This document shows, piece by piece, positions 25,601-34,361 of a DNA stretch of 64,000 nt. The DNA comes from a virus. The stretch's first letter is position 1, and each line of letters starts with the position of its first letter. A model generated the notes under the pieces. The model was given only the letters and a program-made list of their open reading frames with translations. It did no database searches and was not told the DNA's origin. The position numbers and the translations under genes were made by a program. The stretch covers positions 62,001-126,000 of the IMG/VR virus record IMGVR_UViG_3300022752_000015; one strand, 5' to 3'.

Positions 25601-27208
25601 GGGATGATAGTTAGCAGGAGGTGCCGTCGGATCAATCTCGGATGAAACTAGCTTTTTTGACGGTGTTTGATCATTTTTTGCAAGAACTTGCGTCGTGTAG
25701 GTTTTTAACTGAGGATCTAGATTGGTCTGTCCTTGAGAATTAGTCGTGACACCTTTCGTCAACAACTCATTTCCATCTTTTCCTGTCTCTTTTGACTTAC
25801 CTTTTTTGATACCCCCAGCTATGAATGGATAAGCATCTGACATTGAATCATCGATGTCAGTAGCATGGACGGAAGCGTTAACATTTACAGGCGGCGTAAG
25901 AGGAGCAGGGTATTTTCCATCAGCCGAAGAGATTGACGACAAATCCGTGACAACAGGTTGAGACACGGGATAAATGTTCTTTGCATTTTTTGTGGCTTCA
26001 ACTGGTACTTTCGATAGAGCCTCAAGGTCATTCTCGTACTTAGCAGATGAGATCACTTCAACGTTAGGCATGCCTGGGACGGCCTCTGATTGCAACGAAA
26101 CATTAAAAGTTTTTGACGGAGATAAGATGTCTTCACCATTTGAAAAAGAGTCAACCCCAGGAACTCTAGTGTTCGGACGAATGGCTGCATTTGTATAGTC
26201 AACAAGCGGTTTAGATTCTTGCAGAGAATTACCTACCACTTTGGCCTTGGACAATAGATCATGTCCGCTTGGGCCAACTGACGAAGTTTTTCCCTTTTGA
26301 AGACCTCCATTTTGGCCTTCTTTGAGTTCGACATAGTCTTCAACGTTATAAGCGCTGCCAACAGACGTCGCAAAAGGAGACTCACTCGCAGCAATTGGAG
26401 GGCTAAGAGGTGTTGGAACTCCTTGTGTGGTGGTCGACACAAGAACAGGATTCTCTTGATTAACAACTACAACAAAGTCGTTCTGTTCAGTCTTTGCTGC
26501 CATGAGGTCGAACGAATCTTTCAACGTCAAATCATACTGAGCAGCTGGAAAGCTCGTCGCTTCTGCTGAAGGTAGCACCATCGTTTGAACGGATTGTAAC
26601 GGGACTTCGAATCCTGCAGCAGGATTTGACGGATCTTCCCCACCTGTGAACTCATTCTGTGGGTCCCAACGATTGTCGGCGATCACGGCGGCTGTGTACT
26701 TGTCAACAGGTTCATTCGGAACGAGCTGCGTCGAGGTGTTGCCGGCCGTGGCATTACGCAAGATCTCATTGCCGTCTGGAAGATCCGCTGCCGATCGGCC
26801 TTTCTTGATCACCCCAGCAATGTTTGCATAATCAGGAGAAAAAGAGTTTGGCAACTCCTTATTAAATTGTGAAGAATTATCTGAGATACCCAGGGGGGTA
26901 GGATATCCCTGCGTCGTGATTGCCGAAGGTAACGAGGCATCAGAAGAGGCGTCGATCGTGTACTTGTTAGGTTTTGTCGACGGTCCCACCTCACCCTTGG
27001 TACTCTTACTGAGATACGTTCCCAACGTGATGCGAGTCTTCTTGCTGATGTCCTTGACGGTGTTGTCAACTGTCATGTTACCTGGATCAAGATCAGGAGG
27101 ATTCTTGTTCGCTCCGTCTTGTCCAGGAGCGACAGAATCCATCGTGTACACCTTGTTTTGATCAGCGGGATTGACGAACCCCTTATTGCCTGTCTTGATT
27201 CCGGCCAT
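22607..27208 (-). CDS. Giant virion protein with tandem diverged repeats, baseplate-associated
   Basis: A 1533-residue protein. The first 670 residues hold about five diverged copies of a unit marked by G-x-x-K-K-G-K (near residues 3, 132, 301, 465, 621), G-x-x-L-L/I-R/K, Y-T-x-x-V/I and TTQG-x-PTPL (98, 260, about 430, 587), spaced 130-170 residues. The rest contains a hydrophobic segment (MITMILMMIAIRLLLELFALP region, about residue 830) and a globular C-terminal half with RAPSLYLVSSNVYSL and FGRIEPVKIYKGTTRR. It lies within the baseplate block. I infer a structural tail role; I do not recognise a named family. Confidence 0.75.
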   Translation of the reverse strand: MAGIKTGNKGFVNPADQNKVYTMDSVAPGQDGANKNPPDLDPGNMTVDNTVKDISKKTRITLGTYLSKSTKGEVGPSTKPNKYTIDASSDASLPSAITTQGYPTPLGISDNSSQFNKELPNSFSPDYANIAGVIKKGRSAADLPDGNEILRNATAGNTSTQLVPNEPVDKYTAAVIADNRWDPQNEFTGGEDPSNPAAGFEVPLQSVQTMVLPSAEATSFPAAQYDLTLKDSFDLMAAKTEQNDFVVVVNQENPVLVSTTTQGVPTPLSPPIAASESPFATSVGSAYNVEDYVELKEGQNGGLQKGKTSSVGPSGHDLLSKAKVVGNSLQESKPLVDYTNAAIRPNTRVPGVDSFSNGEDILSPSKTFNVSLQSEAVPGMPNVEVISSAKYENDLEALSKVPVEATKNAKNIYPVSQPVVTDLSSISSADGKYPAPLTPPVNVNASVHATDIDDSMSDAYPFIAGGIKKGKSKETGKDGNELLTKGVTTNSQGQTNLDPQLKTYTTQVLAKNDQTPSKKLVSSEIDPTAPPANYHPYLADVSTPGSHTGAPHDQLTLNELRGLPVAATQRNSFPIDKNTYALDSTTTQGIPTPLANSQNDDRFVNDRVNINPPSSDASVTNFKKGKGPADSKYDGHNLLRKIDGNLSTGKDSDKYAKQIVPIVGKGTVDLATSKGNPSPDKTPADHPIKTYKGDRGSTLSLGNNRFAPHVGLDAKIPGFNPTLKLSDGKSITTMEMAQIGAGLSQRASAEIPGYLQGKFDPNGNIAEIAAQLPSVVQTGILKVDNVILEAKDMLNSLEGSFPTRSLTEIAPFGDQSWGVMNNVSEPFDDPTNIGLMITMILMMIAIRLLLELFALPTNFTGSVTKKQSPTGQRVLGSYMYTEPSGLFSLFPFDVYEIFGFKRTINRFIDCLRAGFNAFFLGSGNADVGLGELAFGALGIGLDSLIGEGQAVGYNLGVCRTIIRFGLVLAQALDRVIRSPNIVAGIKSAVGILRIIRSSKFIASFNVFTSLGDTLIERSKQSAIEGLTGPDGNPLTIAVIDAAEPNKLLNSTVLKNRLSSAGAYAYNPTLAWSAQRAPSLYLVSSNVYSLQRADTINGNKLESFKGGRALPVYYNSADPTSTVSREYHASGNGARIPNDIRKKLEDALDAEYVPFSFHDVRTNEIVSFHAFLNSLTDDYNAQYDSVDGFGRIEPVKIYKGTTRRIGMSFVVASTSDNDFDRMWVKINKLLTMIYPQYTRGRDLLGENYRFVAPFSQLIGASPLVRIRLGDLFRSNYSRFSLARLFGMADGNAEFPDADGNPTKINLENQVFTQEKEKEYQEKAKIFTGGEEVEILDENIENEIYEVAKSLIIPNVEIKQDESGNEINRLFTTPPITYKVESRLLFTDFYNVQAYARDSIIEGSEKTISAKHLKKTDAKLKETAQEVFGSSVTSLQKGFDAVANFMNPDNNAITKSFESAGGKGLAGFIESMQFDWLNQTTWSVDLGRTAPKMCKVTISFSPIHDITPGIDHMGYNRAPVYPVGAAMVNSKEKTE
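25200..27208 (-). repeat. Five diverged internal repeats in the 1533-residue protein
   Basis: The coding repeats are visible at protein level only. Shared elements are KKGRSAADLPDGNEIL, LQKGKTSSVGPSGHDLL, IKKGKSKETGKDGNELL and FKKGKGPADSKYDGHNLL, each followed by a Y-T/A-x-x-x-V/I segment, and preceded in three cases by TTQG-x-PTPL. They suggest duplication of one domain or linear binding motif. Confidence 0.75.
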
Positions 27209-27216
27209 GGAATGAC

Positions 27217-27498
27217 CTACCCTTTCGATCCAGAATTGATGGGTGAACCATCGCTTTCTTTAATTATGCCCTCACCACTTTTCAGAGCCTCTGAAATCTT
27301 GGACGCGGCAGCTGGATCTTGTTTCATCTGGGCCATCGCCGGAATGATAGCCTCGTAGAGCGTGCCTAGCATGTATTCCACCGTCCTTAATGCCTTCGCA
27401 GCATCGAGGGCGTTCGGTGCCTTCTTGAGAACGGCCGCCACCTCAGGATCCTCGCGAAAACGCTTCAACAACTCGTCCTTTGAACCAATGTCTTTCAT
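27217..27498 (-). CDS. Small helical protein, unknown
   Basis: A 93-residue helical protein, Ala/Lys-rich (EVAAVLKKAPNALDAAKAL), with a flexible Gly/Ser end. It lies between the tape measure gene and the giant repeat protein, so a tail assembly or chaperone role is possible but not shown by any motif. Confidence 0.7.
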   Translation of the reverse strand: MKDIGSKDELLKRFREDPEVAAVLKKAPNALDAAKALRTVEYMLGTLYEAIIPAMAQMKQDPAAASKISEALKSGEGIIKESDGSPINSGSKG

Positions 27499-27532
27499 GA
27501 TGCCACATTATAACGCGGTCGGACAGACGAGA

Positions 27533-30500
27533 TCACTTCTGCGGAGTCGATATCGTCTGCGAAATATCGTATCCTTGTGGTTCACCTGCGCGGACCGCGA
27601 GCTCTTGAATTCTAGATCTAATGATCGTGGAAGCAGAGGCTATACCATTCGCCACATCTCCTGCGCTCATGACCACGTTCAGCTGCAGGTTAAGAGCAAT
27701 GGGTTTTGCATCGATCTTGTATGTGGCTCCCCTTATGCCGAGTGATCCCAACGTCGCCTTCAGCTTCGCTTGAATCTGGTGAGGTCGTGTCGACGCGAGC
27801 TTGTTGATCTCTGTTTCAAAATTCGTTAGAGATTCGTTTAATCCGCTTACGCTGCTTGTCAAAAGTTCAGACTTGAAGGTATCTGACATCTTCGTGATCG
27901 AATCAGGAATTACCTTAAACCCTTCGACGTAAGTACCTAGGTTCGTCTGTATATCTTTCAACATGGTCACGCTGGTTATATTGATAGCAGACGCTGCATT
28001 CTTTATTGGTTCATCAAGCGTCTTAAACCCTTGTTCTCCGCCGATGGAATCAAGCATCGACTTCATCGCTGCAATCTTCATCGCGATCGAACCTCTGGCA
28101 ACGGTCCTGCCGAACGCCGCAAGAACCCCTTGAAAGCCACCTCCACCACCACCGGTCGGGACTTCTGCACCTCCTGCTCCTTCAAAACTCTTCATCACGT
28201 CTGCTATTGACTTCAACGTTGTCATTGATTCTGCAAAAGCCTTTAACTTTTGAATTGAATCCGCCTTAGGCCCGGGAGGTAACGCGTCGATCGCTGCAGA
28301 GAGGGCTGCCATGGGAGACTTATCTTGCCCGGCTTTGATCATCATTTCTGTGGGAGGTTTTACCATGTTTTGTAACAAATGAACCATCGCCCAAACTTTC
28401 GTCATTAAGTTTTTAGCAATTGTATCTTCAGGAATCTTAGCTCCAGCAGCATCTTTAATGTCAGGGAGTATTTCACCAATAGACTTTAAAATCGTTGAAA
28501 CAGTCTCAAAAGCCTCCTTCATGGATTTAACTTTTTTGCCAAAATCAGGCGACGGTTTAAACGCGTCAAAAGCAGCTCCTATCGATGATACCAAAGCTGG
28601 CATCGCACCTGCTAAGCTGCTTATCATGTCTGCTGCTGATGGTATCTTCACTACGATCTGGTTTGTGGCAAAAGATAGAGCTCCACCGACACCACCAAAG
28701 TCAATTTTGCTTAAAGATGAGTACATCGCAGTCGCCATGCCCATGACAGAAGTGATGATTTCGCCTATAAGTTTTATTCCTTCAAACTGTTTGGGATCGA
28801 TGCCAGCTATTGATTCTTTGATGCTCGAAAAAGTGCCAGACATGAATTCTTTGACGTGGTCGAGAAGAGGCTTTATCTTGTCCGTAAAAGCGCCCATGAA
28901 TTTTTCGAACCCAACAGAATCAAACTCTTCAATTTTCTTAGTCGAGTTAGAAATGCCAGTTTGCGTGGACGACACGCCTGCTTTTGTCTCTTCTTCATCT
29001 AACGTTTTTCTGAAGTTTCCTAGAGCTCCAGATAAGGATCCCATCAACGTTCCAACAGCCCCTAACACTGTTCCCAATCCGCCAGCAACCGCTGCAACAC
29101 TTTGAGCCTCTTCAGGCTTTATTCCGGTGACGTTTTCTTTAATGGTTTTTATGAGAGATTTTGCAGAAGGCAATAAAGTTCTAATAAAAGTTTTAATGCT
29201 GACTGCATTGTCCGCAAAGGTGTTAGGCAAATCCTTTTCTTCTTTTGCCAATCCCCAAAATGCTTCACTTTTTATGGTTCGGCTAAAGCTTTTGATAACT
29301 CCTGTTATAGATGAGATCAGAGTGGCGACTGAAGCTATTACAGTACCGAATGCAGCGACCGTGGCCGTAGGTACAGCTTGCAATTTTTCTATCGAATCTT
29401 TAATTACTTTTAACACTCCTATGATTCCGGTGCCATCAGATTCATTGCCTATCAAATTTTCTATTAAATCAGCTGCACCGTCAAAGGGACTCTTACCCGT
29501 GAAGCTTGAAATGATCCCGCTAATCGCACCTCCGCCCGCGGATTGTAAGACTCCCCCGATCGCGTTTATCATCTCAACGATGGATTTCATGATTGAGATA
29601 AAAGGTTCGACCTTGGTCTTTAAAATGCTCGCGTCACCCACGTCTATTTTATTGATACGTTTGATGACGTCAATTGAAGTATCTACAATTTTATCGACAA
29701 TTTTAGTCAAAACTTCAAATCCGGCGACAGAGAGTGGGCCAAGGGCTGCTACTCCAATCGCACCTATGATTGCTCCCATGATTGGAATCGTCTTAATGAA
29801 TAAATTCCCGACTGCTTCCACAACACCAACAGCTGCGTTAAGCTTTGTTGGTTCAAAGTTTTGAGTCGCGAGGCGGGTTATAATCTCGCCTGCGGTTACG
29901 ATCATCGCTGTTATGATGAGACCTAACGCAAGCAGACCAGCGGCCATGGCGATCGCTAGAGTCCCTCCAGAAGCTGTCACGGCACCGCCAACAGCCATAA
30001 GAGCTCCTGCTATGATAGCGGCCTCGGCGATCAACAAAGCAGTGACACCTAGAACTGGTAAGATATTCAAAATGCTGGACATGGTCACATGTTTCTCTTG
30101 AGCTTCTTTAGCGAGATCTACTATGCTGCTTGCGACATATAACATTCCTGCTACGATAGGAAGCATCACAAAGGCACCTGCTATAGCGCTTAAAAGAGCG
30201 GGAGCCGCTGCTCCAACAGCCGCCATGCTTGAAGCTGCCATTCCTGCAGTGACCATTAAAATTCCGGCTGCTGTGACGGCGATGCCTGCTTTCATTACTT
30301 CTTCTGTCGTTACATCGAATTTACGCATCGCAGCAATTGACAATCCCACTGCGGCGAGAGCTGCTACTATGAAGAACGCCATCATGGCGAATGATCCCGC
30401 GCTGAGTGAGAATGGTGCGGCGGCGCCGCCCGCACCGGCTTCAGCGGCGGCCTGGGCGGCACGATTCAAGGCTGCTGCTCCTAAAATCTGCGCTGCAAGC

Positions 30501-32722
30501 TTCTTTAAGAAAGGAACAATCACCACCTGCATGATCGCGGTCCCAGTGGCCTGGGCGAATGCTGTAGCAAATGCGCCGATGAATGCGAAGGACAGGTAGG
30601 CGCCAAGGATCTTAGTCCAATTTTCTTCTAGGTATTTCCCGATCGTGTTTCCGATGAAACCAAGGGCCTGCTCTCCGAGCTTGGCAAGCGGTTCCTTCAA
30701 CTTTTCGAACATTCGACCGAAGGCATCCGTGATTGGGCTCACTTCTCCCATGATTGCGTTGCCGACAGCAGAAGCCTGATCGTTGAATTTGCCTGACAAC
30801 ATATCAGTGAGAGAATTGAGTCCTGAAGACAGCATGTCTCCAATGTAGTCTATGGCGCTCGCGATGATCTTCTTCGCGGCCGTCCACATCTCGCCTAATC
30901 CGCTCAAGAAGCTCTGGCCTCCTGGACCTGACGCCGTCAAATAGTCTAAGAAGTTCTTCTTTAAGTTCTGGACCAGATCTCTGATCGTGACGGATCCACC
31001 TGTCTTAAGGATCTGAAAGAACTCCACAAAGCTCTTGGAAAAAGCCCTAAACAATCCACCGATCTTGTCTGGAGAGACCATGTCAGACAGACCTCCTAAC
31101 AGTTGCTTCAATCCTGGAATCACTTCCATCAGCTGCATTCCGAGGTCTCGCCCGGCCTGACGCACGACGTGGATGGACTTCATCAGGTTCATCATCAGAT
31201 TTCTGAAGGTGGCCGTTCTCTCCATTCCCTCCATCACGCCTTCGAAGAACACCTCGAAGAAGTTTTCTCCCTTTGGAGGTTCACCCGCCTTCACCACACG
31301 TTCGATGTCCTTCGACAACGCCTGCATCGCCTGTGCGGTGGACATCGTCTGCCCTTCAAGCCCGGCCGACGCCGCTGCGGCTCTATCCATGGAGATGCCA
31401 GCATTCTTGGTCGACAATGCCTGCCGAACAGCCGCCTCATCCATGTTGACTGACTGTGCGATGAGCTGCAACTCACGGCGGCTCATCTGATCTGCAGACT
31501 TGCCTGCGGCTGCGAAAGCCTGCTTGATCTGATCAAGAGCCTGATCAGGAGTCTCTGCCTCGAGCAACTTCATCGTGTCAAGGTTGATGCCGAAAGCCTG
31601 CGACAGCTTGGAGACGCTCTCTGCGGCTGACTCGAACGTGTTGAACGCATCAAGAACACCTGTGATGTCCTTCAACTCCAACCCCAACCCGTGAGCATAG
31701 GTCGTCGCCTTCGCAAGTTCCTTGACTGAAACGTTGGCAAAATGCTTCACATCCTTCATGGCGCGGCCCATGTCACGCGATATCATCTTGGAATCTAGGT
31801 TGAATTCCTTCGCCATTCCCTTCGCATACTTCGTGATCTCAGTCTCAATCTCGACGACGTCGCGGCCGCTCGACACGGCTGCATTCATCAGGCCTGCAAA
31901 TTCTTCCTTTGAGATGCCCAACCCCTTGGCCATCGCCAGAGCTTCCTTCGCGCTGTCCTTGAACTGAGCGGACAACTTCTGGAAGGCTGCAGGCGCCAAT
32001 GACGCCATCTCATTTGCGTATGACATGGCCTCTGCCAGGTTACCGAAGACGCGCATGGCGCTCAATCCAGGCACAATCATCCCTTGAGTGAGAGACTTGC
32101 CCATTCCGACGACGACGCCACCTAACCCAGATCCAATGTCGCCAAAGTTCTCTCTTATCTTCTCGAGCGCGGTCGCAAGCTCTGTCGACCCAGCCATCGC
32201 CGACTTTGCCTTGGAGAACAAGGCGTTGAACATCTTAATCGGACCCGTGAGAATCGCGACGCCGAGATCAAAGATGGTTCCTATTATGGTTGACAGTATA
32301 CCACCGAGGCCGCTCAACACGTTGTTCATCAACGAGATGCCAGCCTTGAAACCTTTTGCAGCCCCAGTGACCGCAGCGAGACTGACGGCAAACTTCGTGC
32401 TATTTTTGGCTGCCTTTTCCCATTCTTTGTTCAAGAGAGCAGTGAAATCGCTGAGAGATCTAATACCTTTTATCTCTTCGTTCAGCCGTTTTAGTCTTTC
32501 TTCCGCTTTCTTCTCTTCCTTGTCTCGTTGATCAGAGATTTCATCCAACAGGTCAGACAGATCGCTGCTGATCTCTGTCTGATCCTTGAGGCCCTTATTC
32601 GTCTTTAAGAGCTGTTGGGCAAGGGCAGCCATCGCGGCTGCCAACTGCTTCGTGGCTTCTACCTGTGCTGACAGATCAGGAGGGTTCGGCGGACCACCGG
32701 GTGGCGAAGGAGGAGGAGCCAT
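27533..32722 (-). CDS. Tail tape measure protein
   Basis: A 1729-residue protein, the longest here, immediately after the tail chaperone-like genes. A Pro-rich start is followed by coiled coil, then a region rich in Ala/Gly/Met helices with several hydrophobic stretches (about residues 690-1010, for example VGLSIAAMRKF and AVGGAVTASGGTLAIAMAAG), then alternating helical segments. The fragments KLSQAFGINLDTM and AATYAHGLGLELKDITGVLD-type segments near residues 330-400 are typical of phage tape measures. It sets tail length and is ejected with the DNA. At about 0.15 nm per residue, the length would fit a tail of roughly 250 nm. Confidence 0.92.
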   Translation of the reverse strand: MAPPPSPPGGPPNPPDLSAQVEATKQLAAAMAALAQQLLKTNKGLKDQTEISSDLSDLLDEISDQRDKEEKKAEERLKRLNEEIKGIRSLSDFTALLNKEWEKAAKNSTKFAVSLAAVTGAAKGFKAGISLMNNVLSGLGGILSTIIGTIFDLGVAILTGPIKMFNALFSKAKSAMAGSTELATALEKIRENFGDIGSGLGGVVVGMGKSLTQGMIVPGLSAMRVFGNLAEAMSYANEMASLAPAAFQKLSAQFKDSAKEALAMAKGLGISKEEFAGLMNAAVSSGRDVVEIETEITKYAKGMAKEFNLDSKMISRDMGRAMKDVKHFANVSVKELAKATTYAHGLGLELKDITGVLDAFNTFESAAESVSKLSQAFGINLDTMKLLEAETPDQALDQIKQAFAAAGKSADQMSRRELQLIAQSVNMDEAAVRQALSTKNAGISMDRAAAASAGLEGQTMSTAQAMQALSKDIERVVKAGEPPKGENFFEVFFEGVMEGMERTATFRNLMMNLMKSIHVVRQAGRDLGMQLMEVIPGLKQLLGGLSDMVSPDKIGGLFRAFSKSFVEFFQILKTGGSVTIRDLVQNLKKNFLDYLTASGPGGQSFLSGLGEMWTAAKKIIASAIDYIGDMLSSGLNSLTDMLSGKFNDQASAVGNAIMGEVSPITDAFGRMFEKLKEPLAKLGEQALGFIGNTIGKYLEENWTKILGAYLSFAFIGAFATAFAQATGTAIMQVVIVPFLKKLAAQILGAAALNRAAQAAAEAGAGGAAAPFSLSAGSFAMMAFFIVAALAAVGLSIAAMRKFDVTTEEVMKAGIAVTAAGILMVTAGMAASSMAAVGAAAPALLSAIAGAFVMLPIVAGMLYVASSIVDLAKEAQEKHVTMSSILNILPVLGVTALLIAEAAIIAGALMAVGGAVTASGGTLAIAMAAGLLALGLIITAMIVTAGEIITRLATQNFEPTKLNAAVGVVEAVGNLFIKTIPIMGAIIGAIGVAALGPLSVAGFEVLTKIVDKIVDTSIDVIKRINKIDVGDASILKTKVEPFISIMKSIVEMINAIGGVLQSAGGGAISGIISSFTGKSPFDGAADLIENLIGNESDGTGIIGVLKVIKDSIEKLQAVPTATVAAFGTVIASVATLISSITGVIKSFSRTIKSEAFWGLAKEEKDLPNTFADNAVSIKTFIRTLLPSAKSLIKTIKENVTGIKPEEAQSVAAVAGGLGTVLGAVGTLMGSLSGALGNFRKTLDEEETKAGVSSTQTGISNSTKKIEEFDSVGFEKFMGAFTDKIKPLLDHVKEFMSGTFSSIKESIAGIDPKQFEGIKLIGEIITSVMGMATAMYSSLSKIDFGGVGGALSFATNQIVVKIPSAADMISSLAGAMPALVSSIGAAFDAFKPSPDFGKKVKSMKEAFETVSTILKSIGEILPDIKDAAGAKIPEDTIAKNLMTKVWAMVHLLQNMVKPPTEMMIKAGQDKSPMAALSAAIDALPPGPKADSIQKLKAFAESMTTLKSIADVMKSFEGAGGAEVPTGGGGGGFQGVLAAFGRTVARGSIAMKIAAMKSMLDSIGGEQGFKTLDEPIKNAASAINITSVTMLKDIQTNLGTYVEGFKVIPDSITKMSDTFKSELLTSSVSGLNESLTNFETEINKLASTRPHQIQAKLKATLGSLGIRGATYKIDAKPIALNLQLNVVMSAGDVANGIASASTIIRSRIQELAVRAGEPQGYDISQTISTPQK

Positions 32723-32741
32723 CTGCTAAATCCCCTAGAGA

Positions 32742-33044
32742 TCAAAGAAGCCAGCGGACGCCGAATCTGGATTCAAATCGTTCAGCTGCTGCGTGCTTCT
32801 CTTCCAACTTCTCAGTGATGGTCTGCAGACCAACTGTCGGTCTGTTTAACTCTTCGTGAAATCTCTTTGAGGCGACCATCACCTGCCGAACCGCCTCTAG
32901 CTGCTGCTGCGAACCTTTCAGGTTGACCTCACCCGCAGGATCCCCAGACAACCACATGCTGACGGAAGAAAAGAAGGCGCGGCGGGTGAGATCGTTCTTC
33001 ATCTCATTCAAGTCTATAGAGGAATTAGCATCTTGGCATGTCAT
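32742..33044 (-). CDS. Small protein between chaperone-like genes and tape measure
   Basis: About 100 residues, helical and charged, with KGSQQQLEAVRQVMVASKRF and a C-terminal GVRWLL. I recognise no family. The start is uncertain: the frame stays open to a GTG at 33101, ATG 33044 (MTCQDANSS) and ATG 33002 (MKNDLTRRAFF) are alternatives, and none has a good ribosome binding site. Position suggests tail assembly. Confidence 0.65.
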   Translation of the reverse strand: MTCQDANSSIDLNEMKNDLTRRAFFSSVSMWLSGDPAGEVNLKGSQQQLEAVRQVMVASKRFHEELNRPTVGLQTITEKLEEKHAAAERFESRFGVRWLL

Positions 33045-33097
33045 GCATATATCTAATATTTTGCTGTATAAAACATCCAAAAATATTGACAGAATTA

Positions 33098-33118
33098 TCA
33101 CATGACAACGTCATGTGA
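33098..33118 (-). other. Hairpin over the stop of 33111-33395
   Basis: TCACATGAC (33098-33106) and GTCATGTGA (33110-33118) form a perfect 9-bp stem with a 3-base loop, spanning the TGA of the upstream frame. No U-run follows directly, so it is a weak terminator or a structure affecting translation of the next gene. Confidence 0.4.
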
Positions 33119-33395
33119 ATCGCCTCAGTCTAGATGGCACTTGGGACCTGGCTGCTCCCATCATGGACCTGGCGTCTGGTGTGTTGTGATGCAAAGCCTT
33201 GGACGTGCTCTTCTGCTCATCCTGACCCTTCGCAAGCTCCTTGCTGATTCTATCGATGAACCAACGTTTATACGCAACCGGGAGAGCGTAAGCCTCCCGG
33301 TACGTAAACCCGCAATAATACATCAACAGAAATGCTGGTTCTAGAACCAATGCTTCTCTATCTTGCGGCTGAAGGCCAAAGAAACGAGACTCCAA
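33111..33395 (-). CDS. Small protein read in +1 frame after the gp26-like gene, possibly a frameshift extension
   Basis: A 94-residue frame containing LEPAFLLMYYCGFTYREAYAL and RWFIDRISKELAKG. It overlaps the end of 33358-34236 by 38 bases. No ATG precedes the conserved-looking part; the first start is TTG 33395. That TTG is exactly the codon reached if a ribosome on the upstream gene slips +1 at CCC-C (33399-33396). Either TTG initiation (GGAGG lies about 12 bases upstream) or frameshifting is possible. Placement just before the tape measure matches tail assembly chaperone genes, which are often frameshift pairs. Confidence 0.7.
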   Translation of the reverse strand: MESRFFGLQPQDREALVLEPAFLLMYYCGFTYREAYALPVAYKRWFIDRISKELAKGQDEQKSTSKALHHNTPDARSMMGAARSQVPSRLRRFT

Positions 33396-34236
33396 GGGGC
33401 ATATTCACCTCCTCTTCGTGACCGCACGATGGACACGACGTCTCTTGCTTCATGGTGACACCAGGCTCGTTATTTCTTATGTAGTTTCTGAGAGCCAAGG
33501 AGTCAGCCGCAGGCATCAGCTTGATAAAGTTCTGTATCTTGAAACGATCTTCCACACCATCGACGGAAATGATGGCTTGTTGCAACGATGTCGTCACTGT
33601 CGAATCGGACTGAAGACCCAACTTCTTCTGCTTCTCTGCGAGATGCAAGATCTCTTCCTCGTCACGACCCGTCGGGAATTTGAAGACCACCTTCTTCTTC
33701 GTCTTAGGCAACAAGAACTCAAACGCGTTCGTCCCCTTGAGAACAGGATCGATCTCAAGCCGCTTGATGGGAAGCTCCGTCAGATTGAAAGAATGCTGAC
33801 CCTTCGCCTCACACTCATTGCACTCCATCTCGGTCATGTACTCAGGACCATATCCCGTGATGCGGACAGCGACCATGAGAGCATTTCGATCACCAACGAG
33901 AAGATCTTGAGGATTGACGGAACGATCGATCAAACACGCCTTGATGAGCTCAGATATGACAGTGCCCTTCTTGATGAGAGCACGAGAGGTGAGAATGTCC
34001 TCCTCACGAGCCGTCATAGGCCTGATCTCAACGACGTCCTGATCGTGCAGCGATGTTCCAACAGGATAGATCTTTCCAGCGCTGGGCAGAGGAACCAGCT
34101 CGGTCGGGATGTCCAAACCAAACTCTGCCTTCAGCTTTTCTGCGGCCGTCTGCGACGGCATGCGGGGATCCACACCAGCTGGGACCGAAGCCCCTGAAAA
34201 AACTGCGTTTCGTTGCTCACGTTCTTCTGTGCTCAT
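33358..34236 (-). CDS. T4 gp26-like baseplate/tail assembly protein with zinc ribbon
   Basis: A 292-residue protein resembling the T4 baseplate protein family that includes gp26: VPLPSAGKIYP, EIRPMTAREEDILTS, LIKKGTVISELIKACLIDR and RNALMVAVRITGYGPEY in that order. Two CxxC pairs (MECNECEAKG and CPSCGHEEE) suggest a zinc ribbon. It lies upstream of the tape measure, where tail assembly chaperones normally sit. ATG 34236 is a natural start. See the neighbouring frame for a possible +1 frameshift product. Confidence 0.78.
   Translation of the reverse strand: MSTEEREQRNAVFSGASVPAGVDPRMPSQTAAEKLKAEFGLDIPTELVPLPSAGKIYPVGTSLHDQDVVEIRPMTAREEDILTSRALIKKGTVISELIKACLIDRSVNPQDLLVGDRNALMVAVRITGYGPEYMTEMECNECEAKGQHSFNLTELPIKRLEIDPVLKGTNAFEFLLPKTKKKVVFKFPTGRDEEEILHLAEKQKKLGLQSDSTVTTSLQQAIISVDGVEDRFKIQNFIKLMPAADSLALRNYIRNNEPGVTMKQETSCPSCGHEEEVNMPLGVSFLWPSAAR
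33393..33399 (-). promoter_or_regulatory. Candidate +1 frameshift site CCC-C-TTG
   Basis: In the reading frame of the upstream gene the codons are ATG CCC CTT GGA. A proline tRNA on CCC can move one base forward and still pair with CCC, and the next codon then is TTG, the first codon of the downstream frame. A +1 shift on a proline codon is known from Listeria phage PSA. Here it is a prediction. Confidence 0.4.
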
Positions 34237-34361
34237 CTATTATTCCTTTTATAAAAAGAAGCTTATTATATACTAAACACAACTTCTTACGCGTAAATAA
34301 CAACGTGAGAAAAATTTGGCCACGCTACGTAGTTGAAAATCAAAGTATTTTGAACGTCATG

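Noticed and set aside
28458-30599. Long plus-strand open frames (up to 245 codons) opposite the tape measure
   Set aside because: They mirror the Ala/Gly/Ser-rich tape measure codons on the other strand, have no ribosome binding sites and show no family features.
33418-34197. A 259-codon plus-strand frame opposite the gp26-like gene
   Set aside because: The minus-strand protein has clear family motifs and zinc-ribbon cysteines; the plus-strand translation is Arg/His/Leu-rich and looks like a reverse-complement artefact.
34237-34361. TATAATA on the minus strand as promoter of the gp26-like gene
   Set aside because: No -35 box at a workable distance was found, and such AT strings are common here; evidence is too weak to list.
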